Source of the DNA: DATBGO01 sp963840095
Lineage (GTDB): Bacteria; Actinomycetota; Actinomycetes; Streptosporangiales; Streptosporangiaceae
Assembly (NCBI GenBank): GCA_963840095.1
Contig: CAWIXN010000002.1
Span: 62,001-126,000 of the forward strand
Direction: 5' to 3'
Length of the DNA: 64,000 nt
Part shown: positions 18,983 to 30,000 of the stretch, one piece after another
How positions within the stretch are numbered: the stretch's first letter is position 1
Layout of the letters: each line of letters begins with the position of its first letter
The notes under the pieces: model-generated
The model's input: only the letters and a program-made list of their open reading frames with translations
Told to the model about the DNA's origin: nothing
Databases searched by the model: none
Program-made: the position numbers and the translations under genes

Positions 18983-19282
18983 CCGATGCCCGGCCCGCTA
19001 CCGTCGCCGCCAGCGACAGCCTGATGACGAGCACGGTGGCGATGAGGCGGTCATCAGATCCTTCAAACGGCGGCGGGAAGGAAGCATCACGGGTCCTTGG
19101 CGTTGCCGGGCTGAGGTGCAAGTATGCGATACGGGAGGAGGGCATGTCGTCGGTGCGGGGTTAGATATTTGCCGGTCCGCCGCGCTATAACCCCGGGTGG
19201 AGGCGCATCCACCCGGCGGTAGACCAGGCCGGGCCGCCTGGAATTGGCGCCGTCCGGGCCGGCCCGCCGTAGTGTTCGTCAG
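18983..19282. promoter_or_regulatory. Divergent intergenic region between ABC exporter and two-component system
   Basis: 300 bases between the two divergent starts. It must hold both promoters. I see no clear inverted repeat and no strong consensus -35/-10 pair. Confidence 0.5.
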
Positions 19283-20479
19283 ATGAGCACATATCCTCCG
19301 GGCAGTCCGGCCCTCGCCACGCTGCGCAGGGCGCGGGCGCAGCAGGAGGCAGCCCTCCGGTGGCTGCGCCGCCTTGCTCCGCCCCTGTTTGCCGTGGTGG
19401 TAGCGGTCACGTTCAGCAGCGGCCGGAATCCCGGGGTTCCCGGCCGCGACGTGGCTGCCGTTCTCGCTGTGGGCGGGTTCGTGCTAGGCACGCTGGGTGC
19501 GCTGACGGCCCGTTACCGACGCGCCGCGGTCCGCATCGTCTTCGCCGTCGTGCTGGTGGCCAGTTCGGCAGCGCTCATGGGACTGCGACCCGACGGACCG
19601 GGCCTGGCCGGGCTCTTGGCGGGCCTCGTGCTGCTCGCCCCGCGGGTGCCAGATCGCTTTCCGATCGCGTTGTCGATCGTCGGCATCACGTGCCTGGCGG
19701 CGGTTGCGGTGGCCGTTAGCCACGGCGCGCCGGCCGCGGCGCTGCTCAGCGCCATCGCGATTGTCGGCTTCCCTGGCATGACGTTGCTGGCGAGACGGCT
19801 CGGCCAGGCCAACGACCAAGCCGAACGGCTCCTGATCGATCTGGAGGGCACCCGGGCGGCGCAGGCACGGGCGGCTGGACTGGCCGAACGCCAGCGGCTG
19901 GCCAGGGAGATGCACGACGTACTCGCCCATTCCCTGTCCGGGCTCATCCTCCAGCTTGAAGGCGCCCGGATGCTCGTGGCCGATAACCCCAGCGATCCTC
20001 GGCTGCCTGGCGTCATCGAGCGTGCCCATCACCTGGGCAAGTCCGGGCTCGAGGAAGCCCGCCGGGCGATCGGGATGCTGCGCGACGACGAGCTGCCCGG
20101 GCCCGAACGCCTGGCCGATCTCGCCGCGCAGTTCCAGGAGGTCAGTGGCGTCCCGTGCCAGTTCACGGTGTCGGGCCAGGCATACGAACTCCCGTCAGAG
20201 GCTGGGCTCGCGGTGTACCGGGTAGCGCAAGAAGCGCTTACGAACATCACCAAGCACGCCTGCCCGGAACGGGTCGAGGTGCACCTCGGTTATGGGCCTT
20301 GCGGCACTCGCCTGACGGTCGAGAATTTCGCGGTGCACTGGGAAGCGCCGGGCGTGGCCAGCGACGGCTCCGGTTACGGCCTGACCGGGATGCGCGAGCG
20401 GGCCGAACTGCTCGGCGGCGAACTCACCACCGCGATGACACGCGGTGGCTTCCGTGTGGAGTTGCGGGTGCCGGCGTGA
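19283..20479 (+). CDS. Sensor histidine kinase (NarL-type, HisKA_3)
   Basis: 398 aa from ATG 19283 (the open frame extends 13 codons further up without support). The N-terminal half has several hydrophobic segments (LAPPLFAVVVAVTF, AAVLAVGGFVLGTLGALTA, IVFAVVLVASSAALMGL, LAGLLAGLVLLAP, IALSIVGITCLAAVAVAV), giving a membrane sensor with little external sequence. The H-box is RLAREMHDVLAHSLSGLILQ; the ATPase domain has YRVAQEALTNITKHA (N-box) and GYGLTGMRERAELLGG (G-box). It phosphorylates the overlapping response regulator. The compact membrane sensor suggests detection of a membrane-active agent, in line with the divergent ABC exporter. Confidence 0.92.
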   Translation: MSTYPPGSPALATLRRARAQQEAALRWLRRLAPPLFAVVVAVTFSSGRNPGVPGRDVAAVLAVGGFVLGTLGALTARYRRAAVRIVFAVVLVASSAALMGLRPDGPGLAGLLAGLVLLAPRVPDRFPIALSIVGITCLAAVAVAVSHGAPAAALLSAIAIVGFPGMTLLARRLGQANDQAERLLIDLEGTRAAQARAAGLAERQRLAREMHDVLAHSLSGLILQLEGARMLVADNPSDPRLPGVIERAHHLGKSGLEEARRAIGMLRDDELPGPERLADLAAQFQEVSGVPCQFTVSGQAYELPSEAGLAVYRVAQEALTNITKHACPERVEVHLGYGPCGTRLTVENFAVHWEAPGVASDGSGYGLTGMRERAELLGGELTTAMTRGGFRVELRVPA

Positions 20480-21162
20480 GCCAGCCGATGCGTGTTCTCA
20501 TCGCCGACGACCAGCGAGTGGTCCGTGAGGGACTGGCGATGGTGCTGGGCCTCCTGCCTGACGTCGAAGTCGTGGGCTCCGCCTCTGATGGCGACGAGGC
20601 CGTCGCCATGGCCGCAGATCTACTCCCCGACATCGTCCTCATGGATCTGCGGATGCCCCGCTGTGATGGCGTCGAGGCCACCCGCCTGCTGCGTGAGCGC
20701 GTGCCGAAGACCAAGGTCGTCGTGCTTACCACCTACGCGGATGACCAATCTGTGCTAAACGCCCTGCGGGCTGGCGCCCGCGGTTACCTGACCAAAGACG
20801 CGGGCGGGGCAGAGATCCGCCACGCCCTCAGACAAGTCCTCGACCAACATGCAGTCATCGACCCCGCCGTCCAGCAGCACGTGGTCGACGCCATCGCCAT
20901 CGGATCGCCGGCCCAGGACCGGCGATCGCTCTCACCTCTTCCCGCGGGTCTCACTCCCCGGGAAGCCGAGGTACTGTCACTCATCGCCACCGGCATGTCG
21001 AACAGCGAGATCGCGGATCAACTCGTCGTCAGCGAAGGCACCGTCAAAAGCCACATCAACCACCTGCTCGCCAAGATTGACGCACGCGACCGCGCCCAAG
21101 CGGTCACCTTCGCCTACCAACACGGATTCACGCCGCTGCGGGACATCAGCGGAGCGGGATGA
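20476..21162 (+). CDS. NarL/LuxR-family response regulator
   Basis: 228 aa. Its GTG start overlaps the kinase stop (GTGA). The receiver domain MRVLIADDQRVVREGLAMVL has the acidic pocket, IVLMDLRMP the phosphorylated Asp (about residue 59), VVVLTTYADD the switch Thr, and GARGYLTKDAG the conserved Lys. The C-terminal LuxR HTH is LTPREAEVLSLIATGMSNSE and EGTVKSHINHLLAKIDARDR. It probably controls the divergent exporter and its own operon. Confidence 0.93.
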   Translation: MSQPMRVLIADDQRVVREGLAMVLGLLPDVEVVGSASDGDEAVAMAADLLPDIVLMDLRMPRCDGVEATRLLRERVPKTKVVVLTTYADDQSVLNALRAGARGYLTKDAGGAEIRHALRQVLDQHAVIDPAVQQHVVDAIAIGSPAQDRRSLSPLPAGLTPREAEVLSLIATGMSNSEIADQLVVSEGTVKSHINHLLAKIDARDRAQAVTFAYQHGFTPLRDISGAG

Positions 21163-21177
21163 CCCGGTACAGGGCCA

Positions 21178-21204
21178 CGCCCCTGATCCGCGCAAGCGGG
21201 GGCG
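21178..21204. terminator. Nested hairpin between convergent genes
   Basis: CGCCCC at 21178-21183 pairs with GGGGCG at 21199-21204, and inside it CCGC-GCAA-GCGG (21188-21199) offers an alternative GNRA-loop hairpin. It sits between the stops of the response regulator and the acyl-CoA ligase, so it may end both transcripts. There is no T-run, as is common in high-GC actinobacteria. Confidence 0.55.
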
Positions 21205-21222
21205 CGGCATGGAGCGGGCCGG

Positions 21223-22851
21223 TCAGTGCTCCCCGGGCCCCGGCTGGTCGATGAGGACACCGTCGTATTGCTCCCGTAGCGCGGACTTCCGGAACTTGCC
21301 GGCGGCCGTTCGCGGGATCTGGCTGGCGAAGACGAACTCGTCGGGCAGCCAGAACCTCGCGAACCTTGGCTCAAGGAAAGCGCGGAGTTCCCCGGCTGTG
21401 ACCGAGGCGCCCTCCTTGACGACCACGACCGCGACCGGGCGCTCATCCCACTTCGTGTGCTTGGCCGCGATCACGGCTGCCTCCGCGACGGCGGGATGCC
21501 CCATCAGCGCATTTTCGAGGTCCACGCTCGAGATCCACTCGCCGCCGGACTTGATGAGGTCCTTGGTCCGGTCGGTGATCTTCACGTACCCCTCAGGGTC
21601 GATCGTGGCGACATCGCCGGTGCGGAACCATCCGTCGTCGGACCACTTGGCGGTGTGCTCGGGCGCCTGGTAGTAGCCGGACGCTACCCACGGGCCGCGT
21701 ACCTCCAGCTCGCCCATGGCCTCGCCGTCCCAGGGCTCTTCACCCGACAATCCCATGATCCTGGTGTCGACGAACGGAGCAGGCAGCCCCTGCTTGGCGC
21801 GGTAGGTGTACAGCTGGTCCTCCGGCAGCCCGTCGAGCGAGCGCTTGAGCCAGCTGACCGTGCCCAGCGGGGTCATCTCCGTCATCCCCCAGGCGTGCAC
21901 GACCCGCAGGCCATGCCGATCGAATCCGCGGATCAGGCTCTCCGGCGCCGCCGACCCTCCGACGACCATGCGGATCGCGCCGAGCTCCCAGCGATCCGGC
22001 TCGTTCTCCAGCACCTGCAAGATGCCCAGCCAGATCGTCGGCACGCCGGCGCTGAGCGTGACGCCCTCCTGGACGTACAGGTCGAGCAGGCTCTCCGGGT
22101 CCAGGTGCGGGCCCGGAAGCACTTGCTTGCAGCCGACCATCGTGCCGGTAAAGGGCAGGCCCCAGCCGTTGACGTGAAACATGGGCACGACCGGGCACAG
22201 TACCTCCCGCTGGCCGATCGCCAGGCCGTCGACCATGGCCGAGGCCAGCGAGTGCAGCACGATCGCGCGGTGCGAGTACAGCACCCCCTTGGGGCGGCCG
22301 GTCGTCCCGGAGGTGTAGCACATGGCGGCCGCCTCGTGCTCGTCCAGCCGCGGCGCGGCGAACTCGCCCGGCTCCGCGGCGATGAGCTCCTCGTAGTCGA
22401 TCATGCCCTCCGGGGCCTGCGTGCCGTTCGTCCAGACCACGACATGCTTCAAGCTCACCTGCCCGCGTAGCCGGTCCAGCACCGGCAGCAGCACATCATC
22501 GACAAGCAGGACCGAGTCACCGGCATGGTTCGCGATATAGGTGAGGTCCTCCGTCGACAGCCGCGGATTCAGGGTGTGGAGCACTCCGCCCATCAGCGGC
22601 ACGCCGAAGTACGCCTCCAGGTGGCGGGTGTGGTTCCAGCCGAGGGTCGCGACGCGATCGCCGCGCTTCACGCCGAGCCTGGCCAGCGCGCCGGCGAGCT
22701 GATGGGCGCGCCGCCGCACGTCGGCGTAGCTGGAGCGACCGACCGACCGATCCGGCCTGCGGCTCACCACCTCAACCTGGGGAAAATAGCGCGCCGCCCG
22801 GTCCAGAAGCAGCGGCACCGTGAGCGGGTAATCCATCATCAAGCCGTCCAT
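21223..22851 (-). CDS. AMP-dependent acyl-CoA synthetase (fatty-acid-CoA ligase type)
   Basis: 542 aa from ATG 22851 (MDGLMMDYPLTVPLLLDRAA); the frame is open 33 codons further up without family resemblance. It is an ANL-superfamily enzyme that activates a carboxylic acid to acyl-AMP and then acyl-CoA. The P-loop motif is MCYTSGTTGRPKGVLYSHRA, A5-like VHAWGMTEMTPLGT, A7 GWFRTGDVATIDPEGYVKI, the hinge TDRTKDLIKSGGEWISSVD and the C-terminal Lys in PRTAAGKFRKSALRE. Sequence style suits medium/long-chain substrates. It is convergent with the response regulator and transcribed alone. Confidence 0.9.
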   Translation of the reverse strand: MDGLMMDYPLTVPLLLDRAARYFPQVEVVSRRPDRSVGRSSYADVRRRAHQLAGALARLGVKRGDRVATLGWNHTRHLEAYFGVPLMGGVLHTLNPRLSTEDLTYIANHAGDSVLLVDDVLLPVLDRLRGQVSLKHVVVWTNGTQAPEGMIDYEELIAAEPGEFAAPRLDEHEAAAMCYTSGTTGRPKGVLYSHRAIVLHSLASAMVDGLAIGQREVLCPVVPMFHVNGWGLPFTGTMVGCKQVLPGPHLDPESLLDLYVQEGVTLSAGVPTIWLGILQVLENEPDRWELGAIRMVVGGSAAPESLIRGFDRHGLRVVHAWGMTEMTPLGTVSWLKRSLDGLPEDQLYTYRAKQGLPAPFVDTRIMGLSGEEPWDGEAMGELEVRGPWVASGYYQAPEHTAKWSDDGWFRTGDVATIDPEGYVKITDRTKDLIKSGGEWISSVDLENALMGHPAVAEAAVIAAKHTKWDERPVAVVVVKEGASVTAGELRAFLEPRFARFWLPDEFVFASQIPRTAAGKFRKSALREQYDGVLIDQPGPGEH

Positions 22852-23080
22852 CGGACCTCCTCCACCCGACGTCAGCAGACGCCACTTTGCCTCGTCGCGA
22901 TGCCGCGCCTGGGCGCTGCTCGCCGACGGTGGAAGGTACGCAGACTTCACAGCCGGCGAAACCCGCCAACGCCCCCATCATCGGCGAGCCCTGCGAGCCG
23001 ACGCAGAGGCGAACGTCCCCTGTAACCCAGGCAACCCGATGGCAGCACGGCCGCTGCAGGCCGGCGGCCGAGCACCGGCC

Positions 23081-23110
23081 CGTCCAGGTCGGCCCGGGCC
23101 GACCTGGACG
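23081..23110. terminator. 30-bp perfect palindrome behind katG
   Basis: CGTCCAGGTCGGCCC (23081-23095) is followed at once by its exact complement GGGCCGACCTGGACG (23096-23110). It begins seven bases after the katG stop codon and can fold into a very stable stem, so it most likely terminates katG transcription, possibly in both directions. No T-run follows. Confidence 0.8.
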
Positions 23111-23116
23111 TCATGA

Positions 23117-25345
<2,229 letters not shown>

Positions 25346-25378
25346 GGGAATCCTTCCGGGCTAGGCGGATCACGGTGC

Positions 25379-25810
25379 TCAGGGAGTGCGGGCGGTGGAA
25401 CAGCCGGGGCACAGGCCCCAGTAGATGACCTGGGCCTCGTCGATCGAGAAGCCGTGGTCGTCGGACGCGGTGAGGCAGGGCGCCTCGCCGACCGCGCAGT
25501 CGACGTCAGCGACGGCACCGCACGACCGGCACACGACGTGGTGGTGATTGTCCCCGACGCGTCGCTCGAACCGGACCGGGCTGCCGGCCGGCTCGATGCG
25601 GCGCAGGAGACCCGCCGCGGTGAGCGCGTGGAGGGCGTCATACACGGCTTGAAGTGAGACATGGCCTACGCGATCGCGCACCCCGGAGGCGATCGCCTCG
25701 ACGCCGAGGTGGTCACCGTCCCGGACGGTCTCGAGCAGCGCGACGCGGGCGGCCGTCACCCGCAGGCCGACACCGCGCAGTTCCTCGGCGGTGGTCTGGG
25801 GTGCGGTCAT
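25379..25810 (-). CDS. furA: Fur-family repressor (FurA/CatR-like)
   Basis: 143-aa metal- and peroxide-responsive repressor. The N-terminal winged helix (LRVTAARVALLETVRDGDH, VSLQAVYDALHALTAAGLLR) is followed by the dimer domain with the metal site residues in VGDNHHHVVCRSCGAVADVD and a second CxxC in YWGLCPGCS, which suits structural zinc. The fur-katG order is the classic actinobacterial unit: the repressor controls its own gene and katG, and is inactivated by peroxide. Start ATG 25810 is set by a promoter immediately upstream. Confidence 0.92.
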   Translation of the reverse strand: MTAPQTTAEELRGVGLRVTAARVALLETVRDGDHLGVEAIASGVRDRVGHVSLQAVYDALHALTAAGLLRRIEPAGSPVRFERRVGDNHHHVVCRSCGAVADVDCAVGEAPCLTASDDHGFSIDEAQVIYWGLCPGCSTARTP

Positions 25811-25862
25811 GACAGCAAACCTATTATAATAAACGCGAATAGTCCAAGGAAACTAATAATTC
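25811..25862 (-). promoter_or_regulatory. fur-katG promoter with AT-rich palindrome
   Basis: An unusually AT-rich patch directly before the fur start. TATTATAATA at 25822-25831 is a perfect 10-bp palindrome and includes, on the minus strand, a consensus TATAAT ending about 12 bases before the ATG. This places transcription start almost at the start codon (a very short or absent leader). In actinobacteria the Fur-type repressor binds AT-rich sequence over this promoter, so the palindrome is the likely operator. Confidence 0.65.
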
Positions 25863-26007
25863 AAGTTAGTGCTGCGCCAGGCACGGGCCGCAGAGCGCGA
25901 TGGCAGCGCAGTCCCGGTGAATCTCGCCATCAGGGCTACTCCAGTGGCAGGGTTGGCCTCAATGCTGGGTAACAGCCCAGCACAGACAGGGCGTGGATGG
26001 GATCGGT

Positions 26008-26988
26008 ATGACGGGCGAGACGCACACGCACGCGGGATACCCGGGCCCGGGCGGTCCGGGCGGCAGGGGCGTGATACCGCCGGGCGTATGGGTGGATGAC
26101 TCAGACGAGGATGACCCGGTGCTCCGCAATGCCGACGGCAGCCTGGTGGATACCTGGCGGCAGGACTATCCCTATCACGAGCGGCTGAGCCGCGAGGAAT
26201 ACGATCATGCGAAACGGATCCTCCAGGTCGAACTGCTCAAGCTGCAATACTGGATGCAGGAAACGGGGCACCGCTTCGTCGTTATCTTCGAGGGCCGGGA
26301 CGCCGCCGGCAAAGGCAGCACTATCAAGCGCTTCATGGAGCATCTGAATCCCCGGTCCGCGCGGGTCGTCGCGCTCGATATCCCGACCGAGCGTGAGCGG
26401 GGACAATGGTATTTCCAGCGTTACGTGGCGCACCTGCCGACCGTGGGGGAGATGGTCTTGTTCGACCGTTCGTGGTATAACCGCGCCGGGGTCGAGAAGG
26501 TCATGGGATTCTGCACCGACGAGCAGCATAAGGCCTTCCTCGAGGAGGTGCCCCGGTTCGAGCGGCTGCTGGTGGACGACGGCATCTTGCTGACGAAATT
26601 CTGGTTCTCCGTCACCCCGGGCGAGCAGCAGACCCGGTTCGCCATCCGCCAGATCGACCCCGTGCGGCAGTGGAAGCTCAGCCCCACCGATATTGCCTTG
26701 CTGGACAAGTGGGATGCCTACACCGCGGCCAAGGTCACGATGTTCGAGCGTACCCACACGGCCGCGGCGCCGTGGACCGTGATCAGGAGCAACGACAAGA
26801 AACGCGCCCGCCTGGAGGCCATGCGCAGCCTACTCGCCGGCATCGAGTACGACCGCAAGGATCACGATGCCGTCGGGCATCCGGACCCGCTGATCGTGGG
26901 CGCTCCCGCGGATATGCGGGAACTCGAGCCCGGGCGGCTGTCCCCCACGCCGATCGCCGAAACCCACGTAGCGCCGAGATCCACGTAG
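26008..26988 (+). CDS. ppk2: Polyphosphate kinase 2
   Basis: 326-aa PPK2 enzyme that transfers phosphate between polyphosphate and nucleotides. Walker A lies in VVIFEGRDAAGKGSTIKRFM (about residue 95). GQWYFQRYVAHLPTVGEMVL, LFDRSWYNRAGVEKVMGFC (Walker B/lid region) and WKLSPTDIALLDKWDAYTAA follow in family order. The N-terminus (about 30 residues) is Gly/Pro-rich and variable. ATG 26008 was chosen; 25993 is also possible. The stop codon lies inside a short tandem repeat. It stands alone, upstream of the giant-protein operon. Confidence 0.92.
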   Translation: MTGETHTHAGYPGPGGPGGRGVIPPGVWVDDSDEDDPVLRNADGSLVDTWRQDYPYHERLSREEYDHAKRILQVELLKLQYWMQETGHRFVVIFEGRDAAGKGSTIKRFMEHLNPRSARVVALDIPTERERGQWYFQRYVAHLPTVGEMVLFDRSWYNRAGVEKVMGFCTDEQHKAFLEEVPRFERLLVDDGILLTKFWFSVTPGEQQTRFAIRQIDPVRQWKLSPTDIALLDKWDAYTAAKVTMFERTHTAAAPWTVIRSNDKKRARLEAMRSLLAGIEYDRKDHDAVGHPDPLIVGAPADMRELEPGRLSPTPIAETHVAPRST

Positions 26989-27006
26989 CGCCGAGACTCA
27001 CGTAGC
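26964..27006. repeat. 17-bp tandem repeat spanning the ppk2 stop
   Basis: CCACGTAGCGCCGAGA followed by T or C occurs at 26964-26980 and 26981-26997, with a partial third copy TCACGTAGC to 27006. The ppk2 stop TAG is in the second copy, so the duplication has altered the C-terminus. Confidence 0.85.
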
Positions 27007-27019
27007 ATCGCCGTGTAGG

Positions 27020-30000
27020 GTGAGCGCTGCCGGATCGCGGATGCCGTCTACCTTCGCGGGCAGACGTGGGAATGGGAAGCCGGGCGCGTTGCCTCTTTCA
27101 GTACTAGGCCTTCAGGCAGCCATTGCCGATGGGTCTGAGCCGACGTTTGATGGCCAGCCGATGCAGGCGGGCACCCATCTTCGGTGGGCGTTCGCGCCGG
27201 AACTGGGGTTTCCGCCGGGAGCGTTCTGGCTGTGCCGGCGGCCGCTGACAGAAAAACGCTGCGGCCCCAACGCGCCGCCGGTGGCGGTCAGCAAGGCGAT
27301 CGCGGGCCGGCGAGCCGGGCGCAAGGACACCGGTACCGGCCCGGACCAGGCCATGGCGACCGCAGGCGACCCTCGGGGCCTGGGTAGCGCGGTCAGCTTC
27401 AGCAGTGCCGGCGACGGTGCACCGCGCGAACGCTGCGGGCGGTGTTGCTGCTGTCTCGCTCTCGCTGCCCTCGTGAAAGCGACCGCTGAGAAAGCGACCG
27501 CGAGGCAGAGCGCGACGGACCCGGCAAGCGCAGCCGAATACCCGCGTCACTGTGAGTGCGGCCACGCCCTCGTCGAGACGTGCCAGCAAAACGAGCCGAA
27601 GTCCGAATCGGCTGCCTGCTGCGACTGCTGCCGCTGCTCCGCCCGGCGCCAGCCGCCAGTCAGCATCTCGATCACGATCTGCTGTTGCTGCGCCCGCGAC
27701 CACGGCGGCGGCCACGGCGGAACCGGACCCGGCGACTGCAACGGTACGGGCACTGTCGGCGGGACCGGCTGGCAGCCGGGCCCGGGCCAGTGGGGCCCGC
27801 CCGACGAGTGCGGCTGGCAGCTCTGGGGCGAGCCGTTCACGCTCCCGGTCACGCGCCCTAACTGGCCTGCCCGGTACACCGGCGCCCTCGATCCAAGCAC
27901 CCATCCGGACCCGGTGCTCGCCGACCGAGACGTGCTCGAGTGCGGCCAGCGCCTGGGCGCCCTCGACCTCCTCAACGGCATGAGTTCCGCAACTGAGCAG
28001 CGCTACTTCAGGCAGTTGCGCGCCGAGTGCGTGCGCCTGGTGCAGGGCTGGCCGGCGACGCCCAACTACGCCGTCGGGATCGACGCCTCCGACGACGGCA
28101 CCGCAGCACCCGAGCTGTCGCTGCGGCTGGTCTCGCAGCTGCAGATGTCAGCGCTCAGCCCGTACCTGGCGCGGGTACTGGGCCTGTACTTCGTCGACAT
28201 CGAGGCCGATCCAGGCCGGGAGTACCAGTACTGCATCGTCGGGCTGTGGGCGCACCAGGTCCCGCCGCAGGTGCTCAGCCCGGGCAGCGCGCCGACTTCG
28301 GCCCTTGCCCGCGGGACGGCGAACTTCGACGGGATGGCCATCACCGCCGATCCCTCGGTCAGCCACTTGTTCGCCTGGCAGAGCGACGGCAGCGCCGCCC
28401 AGCCGCCGGCCCAGATCCAGGGCGTGCCGGCCTCCGTCGCAGCGGCGTTCACCTCGGCGACAGCGACGCTCGCTCCGACCGAAATTCCGCCGGCGCTGCT
28501 GGGCGGACAGGTCAACCCGGCGGTGTGGCCGTTCTTCCCGCCGCCACCGGACCCGACGGTGTGCACGATCGTGTTCAGTACGCCGGTGGCCGAGGTTGCG
28601 CTGAGCCTGGCCGGCGAGGCCACGGTCACCGCGTTCGCAGGCGGAGCCCAGGTCGCCACGGCCAGTGTCTCGGCCACCAGCCTCACCTGGTACCAGCTGG
28701 CCGCTCCCGACCCATCCGCAGCGCCGATCGACCAGATCACGATGGTCGGGACCGGTGGCGCGGGATCGACCGTGGTGATCGGCAGCGTCGCCAGCTCGCC
28801 GGTCACCGGCGCGACCGTCGGCGTGCGCTACGCGCTGGTCAACGTGCCGGCGGCGACCGCCGCTCCCGGGCCGATGCCGGCGCCGGCGGCCCCGGCCCGG
28901 CCAGTGACGATCTTCCGCCGCCGGACCGCCGACGTCGATCCGTCCACGCTCACGATCAAGCCGAGCTCGCTCTTCGAGGTGCAGTGGGTCTGGCCGCCGC
29001 TGACCGCCGCCGAGCTGCAGGGCGATCCCGTCACCGATGCAGCCGCCCTGCCGCCGCCCCGGCGCGCCGTGGCGTACCTCGCGCAGCGAGGCGACGTCCA
29101 TCTCAGCAATCCCGTTGCCATTCCCCGGATGATCATGGCCGCGCCCCAGCCGACCCCGGCCGACTCGCCGCTGCTTCCGGCCAGCGCGATCGTGCGGTTC
29201 GTCGACGCCGGGCTGCCTGACCCGGTGAGCGGATACCAGCACCGTACGGCCGGTTTCGGGCTATTCGGGCAGCTCGGCGCGTGGAGTGAGTGGAGCGACG
29301 CCCGGGGCGTCGAGCACATCGCGGCCGCGCCGGCACTAGGCTTGGTCATCGGCGGCGCCACGCAGTCGTCGTTCGACAACAGCGCGACCGGCGGCGGCGC
29401 GCCCGACAACGCGGCCAACCCCACGGCGTGGGTGGGCGGCACGCTCGGCGCTGTCGCCTCGTGGACGGGGAGCTCGCTGCTCGCCTACCCGGACGCGCGG
29501 ACGGCGCGGCTCACCGTCACGGCGCTCGACGGCGCCAACACCGTCCTGGCCACCAACGACTTCAGTATCCCGGACCCCAGCGTCCAGGCGTACACGCTCA
29601 GCCAGCTCGTCGCCGACCCGGCCCGGGGCGCCACCTATGCGATCACGACCCCGCCGCTCACCGCGATCGGCTCCGCGGACCCCGCGGCCTCGCTGATCCT
29701 GACCGGCGTCCTCGCCGACGGCAGCGCGATCACCGAGCGGTTCGTGGTGCGGCCGGGTCCGGTGGACCCGGCCGCCGACGTCCAGCCCCCGGGCGTGGTC
29801 GCCACCCTCCTGGCCGGCGGCGGCTCGCGGGTGGTGACCAATCCGAACGCGTTCCTCAACCAGCCCGCCTACCTGGTCAGCGGGGTCAGCGTGCCGCTGA
29901 GCGTAGGCGTCCCGCTCAGCGTCCCGATCGACCAGGCCAGCGCCAGCGGCGAGGGAATCGTCGGCGTCTCGACCAAGACTCCGTTCGACCCCACCGAGCA

